Below, one piece after another: positions 1-7,514 of a stretch of 64,000 bases of DNA. The stretch is taken from positions 434,001 through 498,000 of the forward strand of contig CAIKMD010000007.1 in assembly GCA_903828515.1 (NCBI GenBank), in the 5' to 3' direction. The position numbers and the translations under genes are program-made. Origin of the DNA: an uncultured Rhodospirillales bacterium. Its GTDB lineage: Bacteria; Pseudomonadota; Alphaproteobacteria; ATCC43930; CGMCC-115725. The number at the start of each line of letters is the position of its first letter. The stretch's first letter is position 1. The notes below the pieces were generated by a model. The model was not told where the DNA came from, searched no databases, and was given only the letters and a program-made list of their open reading frames with translations.

Positions 1-119
1 GCGCATTCCTGCATGGCCTTCCAGGACGAGAAGCTCTCCTGTTGCAGGGCATCGGCGCGTGCCGTGCCCGGCAGCAAGGCGGCGCCCAGAAGCAAAATCG
101 CGAACGACAAACGGATCAT
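1..119 (-). CDS. Exported protein, N-terminal fragment (cut by window edge)
   Basis: Only the first 39 codons are inside the window. From the ATG at 119 the frame reads a short basic start (MIRLS), a hydrophobic core rich in Leu and Ala, and a probable signal peptidase I site after ARA, before DALQQ. That is a standard Sec signal peptide, so the product should be periplasmic or outer-membrane associated. The mature part begins with a Gln/Ser-rich stretch containing one Cys near the edge. The gene starts 7 bases after the stop of the small membrane protein at 127-504 and is probably co-transcribed with it. The family cannot be named from this fragment. Confidence 0.6.
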   Translation of the reverse strand, partial: MIRLSFAILLLGAALLPGTARADALQQESFSSWKAMQEC

Positions 120-126
120 CTCGTAT

Positions 127-504
127 TCACCCCACGGGTGCCGCGCTGCGTCGCAATCCGCGCCACAACGCGATGGGAAGGGACAGGATCAGATAACCGA
201 GGACCGGCGCCTCGATCAACAGCACCGAGCGCCCTTGTTCGTGACGCAGAAGACGTTGCGCGCGCTCGTGAGCCTCGGCAAGGCAGGTCCCGGCCGCCGG
301 TCCGACCCGCTGGCCGCAGGAATCGTCGATGTAATCGTCGACCGTGGTCAGCCGCCCATCGACCCGCACCGCATCCTTGAACTGCGGATAGATGCGCCAC
401 GTCGTCGCCGCCATCCAGGCCAGCGCCAGGATGACGAAATAGCGCGACATGCGGGGCATCACCGGCACGGGGCTGGGCTCTCCATTTCGGGGCGCATCGC
501 TCAT
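127..504 (-). CDS. Small membrane protein of unknown function
   Basis: A 125-residue protein I do not recognise. It has a hydrophobic segment near residues 20-35 (YFVILALAWMAATTW) and a second one near the C-terminus (LIEAPVLGYLILSLPIALW). The roughly 60-residue stretch between them, with two Cys that could pair, is probably periplasmic. I chose the ATG at 504 because a GAGGATGGGA stretch lies just upstream; an in-frame upstream start at 561 would add a polar 19-residue leader. It sits directly upstream of the exported protein gene at 1-119, so the two may form a small envelope operon. Confidence 0.5.
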   Translation of the reverse strand: MSDAPRNGEPSPVPVMPRMSRYFVILALAWMAATTWRIYPQFKDAVRVDGRLTTVDDYIDDSCGQRVGPAAGTCLAEAHERAQRLLRHEQGRSVLLIEAPVLGYLILSLPIALWRGLRRSAAPVG

Positions 505-573
505 GATCGTCCCATCCTCATTATAACGCGCTAGGACGCGCTTCCATCCGGAAGACCGCACCTAAAATTGCGT

Positions 574-1779
574 TTAGTCGATCGCCGCGGCGCGCCGGAC
601 ACTCCAGATCATCGAACTGCGGATAAGGAATTCGCGCGCCGCCGCCTTGTCCGCGCCGGTCCGGCGCAACTCGTCGAGATTCTTGGCACGAACCGTCGGG
701 TCGCGCTCCTCGAGCAGGCGCTTGTTCTGGATCGATTGCGCCTGGACGAACTCGACATTGGCGGCCCGGCGCTGGCGCACGTACCGGTCGAGCAGGCTGT
801 CCTCGGCTTCGCCGCGCCAGACTGGAATGAGCTTCTCCGACAGGTTGAACGCGCCGTGCAGCGCGCCGTTCAGGCCGAACGCGCCCAGCGGATTGTTGAC
901 ATGCGCGGCGTCGCCGACGATCAGCATGCGGCCCTGGCGGAAGTCCGCGGCAACGCGCTGATGCACGCGATAGATGCCGCTGTGGAGGATTTTATAGGGC
1001 GTTGATTGCGGCTGGAAACGCTGCAGGCTCTGCTCGCCGAAGGCGATGCTGAGCGCGGTCTCCTCGGGCAGCTCCTCGCCGATCGGAAAGATCACCCGCC
1101 ACATGCCGGGCGGGCCTTCATGCGGCATCTTGAAGATCGCGCCCCAATCGACCGGATCGGCGATATAGGCGTTGAGCGTATAACCGTGGCGCGCGAAATC
1201 GTCGTGGCAGCCGACGACCAGGAATCGCTCGGGCCATGTGAAGCCCTCGAAGGCGACGCCCATCGTGTGGCGCACCGGGCTGCGCGCGCCGTCGGCGCCG
1301 ATCAGATAGGAGCCGCGGATCATCTCGATCCCGCCCGGCGTCTCGATCCGCGCGGTGACGCCGTCGGCGTCCTGCGTCGCGTCGAGGAATTTATGCGAGA
1401 ACCGGACTTTGCCCCCGAGGCTCTCGAGCCGCGCTTTGAGCAGCGGCGTGAGCTTGTACTGTTCGCAATGCATGCGGAACGGAAAGGGCGTCAGATCGGC
1501 GATCAGGCCGAGATCCCATTCGACGATCACGCCGTCTTCGCGCCCGCGCATCTGCCAGTGTGGGACTTCGAGGCCCATCGCGTGGAAGTCGTGTCCGACG
1601 CCGATGCTGGTCAGCATCTCCATGGTCGGCGGATGGAAGCTGCCGGCGCGCTGGTCGCGCGGCAGGCTCGCCTCGGCCTCGCACACGATCGAGGGCACGT
1701 CTTTCAACGCAAGACTGACGGCAATCGCGAGCCCGGCGGGACCGCCGCCGATGATGAGAACCGGTTCGCGCTGTGCCAC
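574..1779 (-). CDS. FAD-dependent aromatic-type monooxygenase
   Basis: A 401-residue flavoprotein of the PheA/TfdB/UbiH hydroxylase superfamily. All three fingerprints are visible: an N-terminal dinucleotide fold (LIIGGGPAGLAIA, residues 8-20), the central DG motif (IGADGARSPVR) that contacts FAD and NAD(P)H, and the GD motif (MLIVGDAAHVNNPLGAFGLN) that binds FAD ribityl. Such enzymes insert one oxygen atom into a substrate, usually an aromatic ring, using NAD(P)H and O2. Translation probably starts at a GTG (1779) preceded by GGGAG. No ring-cleavage or ubiquinone genes are adjacent, so the substrate cannot be inferred. At 401 residues it lacks the thioredoxin-like C-terminal domain of larger phenol hydroxylases. 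Confidence 0.85.
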   Translation of the reverse strand: MAQREPVLIIGGGPAGLAIAVSLALKDVPSIVCEAEASLPRDQRAGSFHPPTMEMLTSIGVGHDFHAMGLEVPHWQMRGREDGVIVEWDLGLIADLTPFPFRMHCEQYKLTPLLKARLESLGGKVRFSHKFLDATQDADGVTARIETPGGIEMIRGSYLIGADGARSPVRHTMGVAFEGFTWPERFLVVGCHDDFARHGYTLNAYIADPVDWGAIFKMPHEGPPGMWRVIFPIGEELPEETALSIAFGEQSLQRFQPQSTPYKILHSGIYRVHQRVAADFRQGRMLIVGDAAHVNNPLGAFGLNGALHGAFNLSEKLIPVWRGEAEDSLLDRYVRQRRAANVEFVQAQSIQNKRLLEERDPTVRAKNLDELRRTGADKAAAREFLIRSSMIWSVRRAAAID

Positions 1780-1866
1780 TAAAAAACTCCCAGCGCCCTT
1801 GGTTTTATGGCGCGGGTGCGAAGACTAGGGATGAGGCGCGCGGTGTCAACCGAGCGCGCGGATCGG

Positions 1867-2487
1867 TCACATCGGCGGTTTGACGCCGTTCTTTTCGACC
1901 GTGACGTTGCCGGCGGTGAGCATGCCGTCGGCGCCTTTGTTGGCCTGGAGATAGACCGCCTTGCCGCGTTTCAGATCGGCCGGCGTGCCGGGTGCGGGCG
2001 CCACGATCGGCGTCTTCGGGCCGACGATCACTTCGGCGGTGCCGTTCTTGTAATCGACCGACAGCGTCGTGCCGTGCGTGCCCTTGGCGGCGCCGACGAC
2101 ATGGGCGTTGGTCATGATGCTGCCCGGCGCCAGGTCCCAGGGGAACTGGCTGTCGGGAATCTGGACCGAGGCGGGAAAGTAATGAACCTCGACCGCGTGC
2201 AGCTTGCCGTCCTTGCCAGGCATCGAGGTCGAGCCGACGAAATCGCCCGGCTTGATGTCGGAGAGTTTTTTCTTCGCCAGCGTGCGCACGACGTAGTTCG
2301 GCGCGAGCATCACGGTGAGGGTGGTTTTCTCGCGCGACTTGATCGTGAGGGTCTGGCCGTCGAGCTTGACGATCGTGCCGCGAATGCGCTGCGGCGGGGT
2401 CGGGGGTGCGCCGGCCGGAGCCTGCGCGAAGGCGGGCAGGGTCAACGCCGCGAGGGTCAGTCCCACCATCATGGCTTTCAGGTTCAT
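1867..2487 (-). CDS. Periplasmic paralogue A (DUF5666-like)
   Basis: A 206-residue exported protein with a clear Sec signal peptide ending in PAFA, followed by a Pro/Ala linker. The mature part begins RIRGTIVKLDGQTLTIKSRE, a small beta-barrel pattern seen in DUF5666-type periplasmic proteins. This is followed by KKKLSDIKPGDFVGST and a MPGKDGKLHAVEVHY segment, suggesting OB-like strand repeats. It ends in NGVKPPM. The protein is closely related to its upstream neighbour at 2519-3121, and the 3' ends are identical over 38 bases (1869-1906 and 2521-2558), so the pair is a tandem duplication. Function unknown; a role in binding a metal or other periplasmic ligand would be a guess. Confidence 0.7.
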   Translation of the reverse strand: MNLKAMMVGLTLAALTLPAFAQAPAGAPPTPPQRIRGTIVKLDGQTLTIKSREKTTLTVMLAPNYVVRTLAKKKLSDIKPGDFVGSTSMPGKDGKLHAVEVHYFPASVQIPDSQFPWDLAPGSIMTNAHVVGAAKGTHGTTLSVDYKNGTAEVIVGPKTPIVAPAPGTPADLKRGKAVYLQANKGADGMLTAGNVTVEKNGVKPPM

Positions 2488-2558
2488 GTCATCCTCCGCG
2501 TAGGTTCCGGTGCCGCGATTACATCGGCGGTTTGACGCCGTTCTTTTCGACCGTGACG
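1869..2558. repeat. 38-bp direct repeat at the 3' ends of two tandem paralogues
   Basis: Positions 1869-1906 and 2521-2558 are identical over 38 bases. They encode the shared C-terminus of the two DUF5666-like proteins. The rest of the two genes is clearly homologous but diverged, so the perfect block suggests either strong constraint or recent gene conversion. The feature spans both copies. Confidence 0.75.
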
Positions 2559-3121
2559 CTGTTCGAGGCGAGGCTGCCGTCGGCGCCCTTGGTGGCGCGC
2601 ACGAAGACGGCCTTGCCGGCCTTGAGGTCGGTCATCGCGCCGTCGGCGGGCGCCACGATCACCGTCTTCTTGTCGACAATGATGGCGGTCGGGGTGCCTT
2701 TATAGGTGAGCGACAGGGTGGTGCCGCCGGTCACTTTCGCGGTGCCGGTGACATGCGCGTTGGTCATCACGCTGTTGGGCTGAAGATCGTAGGGGGTCTG
2801 CAACTCGGGCGCGGCCGGCGGCAGGTAATGAACCTCGATCGCATGGAGCTTGCCGTCCTTGCCGGGCATCGAGGTCGAGGCGAGGTAATCGCCGTTCTTG
2901 ATGTCCGAAAGTTTCTTGCGGGTGAGGACGCGCACGGTGGTGGTGGGCGCCAGCGCGATGGTCACGGTGGGGCCTTCGCGCGTCTTCACGGTCAGGACCT
3001 GACCCACGACCTTGGTGATCTTGCCGCGGATCGTGGTCGGGGCGCCGGCGGGTGCCTGGGCGAAGGCGGGCATGGCCAGCGCCACGAGCATCGCCGCGAT
3101 CAGGAATGGCTTGGTCTGCAT
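2519..3121 (-). CDS. Periplasmic paralogue B (DUF5666-like)
   Basis: A 200-residue exported protein. The signal peptide ends PAFA before QAPAGAP, exactly as in paralogue A. Conserved blocks shared with A are TIRGKITKVVGQVLTVKTRE, KKLSDIKNGDYLAST, SMPGKDGKLHAIEVHYLP, MTNAHV and the terminal VEKNGVKPPM. I chose the ATG at 3121 because it begins the signal peptide and has GGGGAGA upstream; a longer frame adds a polar leader that would bury the signal. Paralogue A follows after 31 bases, so the two are probably co-expressed. The divergent gene on the other side is prfC. Confidence 0.7.
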   Translation of the reverse strand: MQTKPFLIAAMLVALAMPAFAQAPAGAPTTIRGKITKVVGQVLTVKTREGPTVTIALAPTTTVRVLTRKKLSDIKNGDYLASTSMPGKDGKLHAIEVHYLPPAAPELQTPYDLQPNSVMTNAHVTGTAKVTGGTTLSLTYKGTPTAIIVDKKTVIVAPADGAMTDLKAGKAVFVRATKGADGSLASNSVTVEKNGVKPPM

Positions 3122-3279
3122 GAAATCTCCCCTGGGGTTCTTGGTTATATCGTCGCGGAAATCCGCCACTTGGGGTCATACCATGAAGCGGCAATGCCGG
3201 GCGGGAAGAATAGGCTCACATTCGCGTTATCGGGCCCGGCCGGTTGATTTCGCGGCAGGCGCCCTGTAAGTCCTTCGGC

Positions 3280-4902
3280 ATGGAACCGCTCGCGTCTGGG
3301 CTTGCTGGCGAGATCGCCCGGCGCCGGACATTTGCCATCATTTCCCATCCCGACGCCGGCAAGACCACGCTCACCGAGAAGCTCTTGCTGTTCGGCGGCG
3401 CGATCCAGCTTGCGGGCGAGGTCAAGGCGCGCGGCGACCGCCGTCGCGTGCGTTCGGACTGGATGGACATCGAGCGCGAACGCGGCATTTCCGTTAGTTC
3501 GGCGGTGATGAGCTTCGAGCATGACGGCCTCGCCTTCAACCTGCTCGACACGCCGGGCCATCAGGATTTCAGCGAGGACACTTATCGCACCCTGACCGCG
3601 GTCGACAGCGCGGTGATGGTGATCGACGCCGCGCGCGGCATCGAGACCCAGACCCTGAAGCTGTTCGAGGTCTGCCGCCTGCGCGACGTGCCGATCATCA
3701 CCTTCATCAACAAGCTCGACCGCGAGGGCCGTGACCCGTTCGACCTGATGGACGAGATCGAGCGCAAGCTGGCGCTCGACGTCGTGCCGGCAAGCTGGCC
3801 GATCGGCATGGGCCGCGATTTCCTCGGTACCTACGATTTGATGGGCGATGCGCTGTTGCTGTTCGATCGCGGCAAGGGCGACAGCATCGTCGCGCCGATG
3901 CGCTGCGCCGGCCTCGACGATCCGAAACTGGCGCAACGCCTGCCCGAAGCGGCGCTCAAGAAGTTGCGCGACGAGGTCGACATGGCGCGCGGCCTGACGC
4001 CTGAATTCGATCTCCAATCCTATCGCCAGGGCCATATGACGCCGGTGTTCTTCGGCAGCGCGCTCAACAATTTCGGCGTGCGCGAATTGTTGAAAGGCGT
4101 GGCCGATTTGGCGCCCAGCCCGCGGCCGCAGCCGGCCTTGCCCAAGCCGATCGATCCGGCGAGCCCGCGCGTCACCGGTTTCGTCTTCAAGGTCCAGGCG
4201 AATATCGATCCGCAGCATCGCGACCGGATCGCCTTCATGCGCATCTGCTCGGGCAAGTTCCGGCGCGGCATGAAGCTCCATCATGGGCGCTCGGGCAAAA
4301 CCATGAGCGTGCAGAACCCGGTGTTCTTCCTCGCGCGCGAACGCAACCTTGCCGAAGAGGCATGGCCCGGCGACATCATCGGCATTCCCAATCACGGCAC
4401 GCTGAGCATCGGCGACACGCTGACCGAGGGCGAACAGATCCGCATCACCGGCATTCCGTCCTTCGCGCCGGAAATCCTGCGCCGCGTCCGGCTCGACGAT
4501 CCGATGAAGTCGAAGCATTTGAAGCGCGCGCTGGAACAGCTCGCCGAAGAGGGCGTCACCCGCGTTTTCCGCCCGTCCTTCGGAGGCGACTGGATCGTCG
4601 GCGTGGTCGGCGCATTGCAGCTCGAAGTTCTCGCCGCGCGGATCAAGGCCGAATACGAGCTGGGCGTTCGCTTCGAGCAGGGTCAGTTCGAGACGGCGCG
4701 CTGGCTCGACGGCGATCCCGCCGAACTGAAACGCTTCGCCGATTCCAACCGCGCCGCGCTCGCCGAGGATCACGACGGCGTGCTGGTGTTCCTCGCACGC
4801 AGCTCCTGGGACCTGGAGCGCACCATGAACGACTGGCCGGCGATCAAGTTCAATGCCACGCGTGAGCAGGTCAATCAGGCCGACGGCGACAAATCCGCCT
4901 GA
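3280..4902 (+). CDS. prfC: Peptide chain release factor 3
   Basis: A 540-residue translational GTPase that recycles RF1/RF2 from the ribosome after termination. The G domain shows G1 SHPDAGKTT near residue 22, the switch I region ERERGISVSS, G3 DTPGHQDFSED and G4 NKLDREGRDP. RF3-typical features follow: PASWPIGMGRDFLGTYDL, domain II, and the RF3 C-terminal region (EGVTRVFRPSFGGDWIVGVVGALQLEVL). Length matches the family (about 530). The ATG at 3280 is preferred over an in-frame upstream start at 3244 because homologues begin a few residues before EIARRRTFAIISHPDAGKTT. The gene stands alone on the plus strand, divergent from the periplasmic paralogues. Confidence 0.95.
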   Translation: MEPLASGLAGEIARRRTFAIISHPDAGKTTLTEKLLLFGGAIQLAGEVKARGDRRRVRSDWMDIERERGISVSSAVMSFEHDGLAFNLLDTPGHQDFSEDTYRTLTAVDSAVMVIDAARGIETQTLKLFEVCRLRDVPIITFINKLDREGRDPFDLMDEIERKLALDVVPASWPIGMGRDFLGTYDLMGDALLLFDRGKGDSIVAPMRCAGLDDPKLAQRLPEAALKKLRDEVDMARGLTPEFDLQSYRQGHMTPVFFGSALNNFGVRELLKGVADLAPSPRPQPALPKPIDPASPRVTGFVFKVQANIDPQHRDRIAFMRICSGKFRRGMKLHHGRSGKTMSVQNPVFFLARERNLAEEAWPGDIIGIPNHGTLSIGDTLTEGEQIRITGIPSFAPEILRRVRLDDPMKSKHLKRALEQLAEEGVTRVFRPSFGGDWIVGVVGALQLEVLAARIKAEYELGVRFEQGQFETARWLDGDPAELKRFADSNRAALAEDHDGVLVFLARSSWDLERTMNDWPAIKFNATREQVNQADGDKSA

Positions 4903-4935
4903 ATTTGCCCCGACTGATTTTATGAGGATCGGCCA

Positions 4936-5949
4936 ATGATCCGGCTTTCCGTTCTCGACCAATCGCCGATCCGCACCGGCGGCACGCCCGCCCAGGCGAT
5001 CGCCGAAACCGTTCAACTGGCGCAGGCCTGCGAGCGCTGGGGCTATCACCGCTATTGGGTGGCCGAACATCACTCGTCGGAGAGTCTCGCCGGCGCCGCG
5101 CCTGAAATTCTCGTCGGGCGATTGGCCGCGGCGACCAACACGATGCGCATCGGCACCGGTGGGGTGATGCTGTCGCATTACGCGCCGCTGAAGGTCGCCG
5201 AAGTCTTCCGCATGCTGGAGACCCTCTTTCCCGGCCGCATCGATCTCGGCATCGGCCGCGCGCCCGGCAGCGACTACGTCACCTCGCGTGCGCTGGCGCA
5301 CGGACCGGGCAAGCTCGGCATCGAGGAATTCCCCAATCAGATCGCCGACGTGCTCGCCTATCTGCGCGATGTGATCCCCGATGGACATCCCTTCGCCGGC
5401 GTCAGCGCGCAGCCACGCGGGGCGACCGCGCCCGAGCCGTGGCTGTTGGGCTCAAGCGACCAGAGCGCGCTCTATGCCGCCTATTTCGGCTGCGCCTTTT
5501 CCTTCGCGCATTTCATCACCGACCGGATGGGCCCCGAGATCATGGCGGCTTACCGCCAGCAGTTCCGCCCCTCGATCTGGCTGCCGCAGCCGCTGGGCAG
5601 CATCGGCGTCGCCGCCATCTGCGCCGAGACCGAGACGGAGGCCAAGCGTCTGGCGCAATCGCGCGATTTGTCGCGGATTCGGATGGAGCAGGGGATATTG
5701 AAGCCGGTGCCTTCGGTCGAGGAGGCCGAGGCCTATGATTATTCGCGCGAGGAACGCCTGCGCATCGCGATGAATCGCCAGCGCCAGGTGATCGGCGATC
5801 CGGCGCAATGCAAGGAACAGATTCTCGCGCTGGCCCAGAAATACGACATCGAGGAATTTGTGATCCTGACGATCACCTACGATTTCGCCGCTCGGCTGAA
5901 ATCCTACGAACTGCTGGCCAAGGAATTCGGGCTTAGCCCTCTTGCTTGA
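4936..5949 (+). CDS. LLM-class (luciferase-like) flavin-dependent oxidoreductase
   Basis: A 337-residue member of the bacterial luciferase-like monooxygenase family. The start MIRLSVLDQSPIRTGGTP and the block RYWVAEHHSSESLAGAAPEI are typical of the YhbW/alkanal-monooxygenase-like subgroup, as are GTGGVMLSHYAPLKVAE and RIDLGIGRAPGSD. These enzymes use reduced FMN and O2 on a range of substrates; the substrate here cannot be predicted. The gene lies 33 bases after prfC with GAGGAT just upstream. Its 3' end overlaps the convergent pssA gene by 17 bases. Confidence 0.85.
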   Translation: MIRLSVLDQSPIRTGGTPAQAIAETVQLAQACERWGYHRYWVAEHHSSESLAGAAPEILVGRLAAATNTMRIGTGGVMLSHYAPLKVAEVFRMLETLFPGRIDLGIGRAPGSDYVTSRALAHGPGKLGIEEFPNQIADVLAYLRDVIPDGHPFAGVSAQPRGATAPEPWLLGSSDQSALYAAYFGCAFSFAHFITDRMGPEIMAAYRQQFRPSIWLPQPLGSIGVAAICAETETEAKRLAQSRDLSRIRMEQGILKPVPSVEEAEAYDYSREERLRIAMNRQRQVIGDPAQCKEQILALAQKYDIEEFVILTITYDFAARLKSYELLAKEFGLSPLA

Positions 5950-6745
5950 ACTCGACGACGTCGGCGCCGCGATTGGCGTGGCGCAAATCCTCGGCGGCGC
6001 GGCGCAGCTTCAGGAATGCCTGGATGCTGAACGGGAACGAACCGACATAGATCAGGCCGACGACGAGCAGCGTCGCCCAGGGCTCGGTGGTCGCCAACGC
6101 CGCGAGCGCACCGATCGCCAGCAACACCGCCAGCGCCCATTCGCGCGGCACATGGATGCGTTTGAGCGAGAACGTCGGAACCCGGCTGACCATCAGCGCA
6201 CCAATCGCGGCGAGGACAAACGCGCCGAACCATGGATTGCGGAATCCGTCCCAGCCGAATTCGAATTGCAGCAGCATGGGGACGAGGGCGAGACCCGCGC
6301 CCGCCGGTGCCGGTACGCCGGTAAAGAAATTATAGGCGTAGGGCGGTAGATCAGCGCCGATCTGGGTGTTGAAACGCGCCAGGCGCAACGAACAACAGAC
6401 GGTGTAGAGCAAGGCCACGACCCAGCCGAGGCTCGACAGGCTGTGCAGCGTCCAGACATAGAGGATGAGCGCCGGCGCCACGCCGAAGCTGACGAAATCC
6501 GCGAGTGAATCGAGTTCGGCGCCGAACTCCGAGGTGCCCTTCAACAAGCGCGCGACGCGGCCGTCGATACCGTCGAGGATCGCGGCGACGAAGACGGCGA
6601 CAACGGCGGTGCGGTAATCATCGGCCAACGCGAGGCGAATGCCGGTCATTCCGGCGCAGAGCGCGAGCAGCGTCAGGATGTTCGGGATCATCCGGTTCAA
6701 GGATAGGCCGCGCATCGGCCGGACGCGAAGGCGAGGGCGGCGCAT
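5933..6745 (-). CDS. pssA: CDP-diacylglycerol--serine O-phosphatidyltransferase
   Basis: A 270-residue integral membrane enzyme that transfers phosphatidyl from CDP-diacylglycerol to L-serine, giving phosphatidylserine. The CDP-alcohol phosphotransferase signature is intact: DGIDGRVARL followed by GAELDSLADFVSFG, supplying the metal-binding Asp residues. About seven hydrophobic segments follow. It begins one base after the stop of psd, so the two genes form the phosphatidylethanolamine pathway as an operon: PssA makes phosphatidylserine and Psd decarboxylates it. The first residues are Arg-rich; a second Met at residue 11 is an alternative start. The 3' end overlaps the convergent flavin oxidoreductase gene by 17 bases. 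Confidence 0.93.
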   Translation of the reverse strand: MRRPRLRVRPMRGLSLNRMIPNILTLLALCAGMTGIRLALADDYRTAVVAVFVAAILDGIDGRVARLLKGTSEFGAELDSLADFVSFGVAPALILYVWTLHSLSSLGWVVALLYTVCCSLRLARFNTQIGADLPPYAYNFFTGVPAPAGAGLALVPMLLQFEFGWDGFRNPWFGAFVLAAIGALMVSRVPTFSLKRIHVPREWALAVLLAIGALAALATTEPWATLLVVGLIYVGSFPFSIQAFLKLRRAAEDLRHANRGADVVEFKQEG

Positions 6746-6746
6746 G

Positions 6747-7430
6747 TTAATGCTCCGTGCCGCGGCGCGGCGGCTCTTGCGCGTGAGCGTCGGCGAGGAT
6801 GGTCTCGCCGCCGATCGAACGCTGTCCGACCAGCGCGAGCGTCGCCCAGCCGAGCGGGATATAGACCTCGGCGCGGCTGCCGAAACGGATGAGGCCGATG
6901 CGCTGGCCGGCGATCACGTCTTGTCCCTCGCGCAGCACGCAGACGATGCGGCGCGCGACGAGGCCGGCGATCTGTACCACGCCGATATCGCCCTCGGATG
7001 TCGAAATCATCGTTGCCATGCGCTCGTTGTCGATGCTGGCCTTGTCGAGGCTCGCGTTGAGGAACTTGCCTTCGGTATAGGCAAGGCGCGCGACGCGGCC
7101 GGCCATCGGCGAGCGGTTCACATGCACATCGAGCACGTTCATGAAGATCGCGATGCGGCGCATCTTATCGGTGCCGAGACCCAGTTCGGGCGGCGGCGGG
7201 ACTTCGTCGACGGCAAGGATGAAGCCGTCGGCCGGCGCCAGGACCAGCCCCTCGCGCTGCGGGCTGACCCGCCAGGGATCGCGGAAGAAATAAATGCACC
7301 ACGCGGTCGCCAGCACGCCGATCCAGCCGAGCGGCGCCCAGATCCAGAACAGGATCAAAGTCACGGCGGCGAAAATGGCGATGAAGCGCCAGCCGTCCCG
7401 ATGGATGGGGGCAATAACTTTATTCAACAA
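6747..7430 (-). CDS. psd: Phosphatidylserine decarboxylase proenzyme (short form)
   Basis: A 227-residue pyruvoyl enzyme of the short PSD type, converting phosphatidylserine to phosphatidylethanolamine. An N-terminal membrane anchor (FIAIFAAVTLILFWIWAPLG) precedes the catalytic part, which includes FFRDPWR, APADGFILAVDEV, MNVLDVHVNRSPMAG and ERMATMIST. The self-cleavage site is the GS pair in IRFGSRAEVY, where Ser becomes the pyruvoyl group. Translation appears to begin at TTG (7430, or the next TTG at 7427), preceded by GAGGAGAT at a suitable distance; no ATG fits. pssA follows after a single base. Confidence 0.93.
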   Translation of the reverse strand: MLNKVIAPIHRDGWRFIAIFAAVTLILFWIWAPLGWIGVLATAWCIYFFRDPWRVSPQREGLVLAPADGFILAVDEVPPPPELGLGTDKMRRIAIFMNVLDVHVNRSPMAGRVARLAYTEGKFLNASLDKASIDNERMATMISTSEGDIGVVQIAGLVARRIVCVLREGQDVIAGQRIGLIRFGSRAEVYIPLGWATLALVGQRSIGGETILADAHAQEPPRRGTEH

Positions 7431-7514
7431 TTGACTGATCTCCTCGACCGGAAGCTAGCCGAAAAGCCGCCGGTCTTCTATCGCCCTTCGCGGCGCCACG
7501 CGAGCCAAAGCCCC

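Noticed and set aside
3145-5388. 747-codon minus-strand open frame
   Set aside because: It runs opposite prfC and the luciferase-like gene, and its low-quality composition shows no family pattern.
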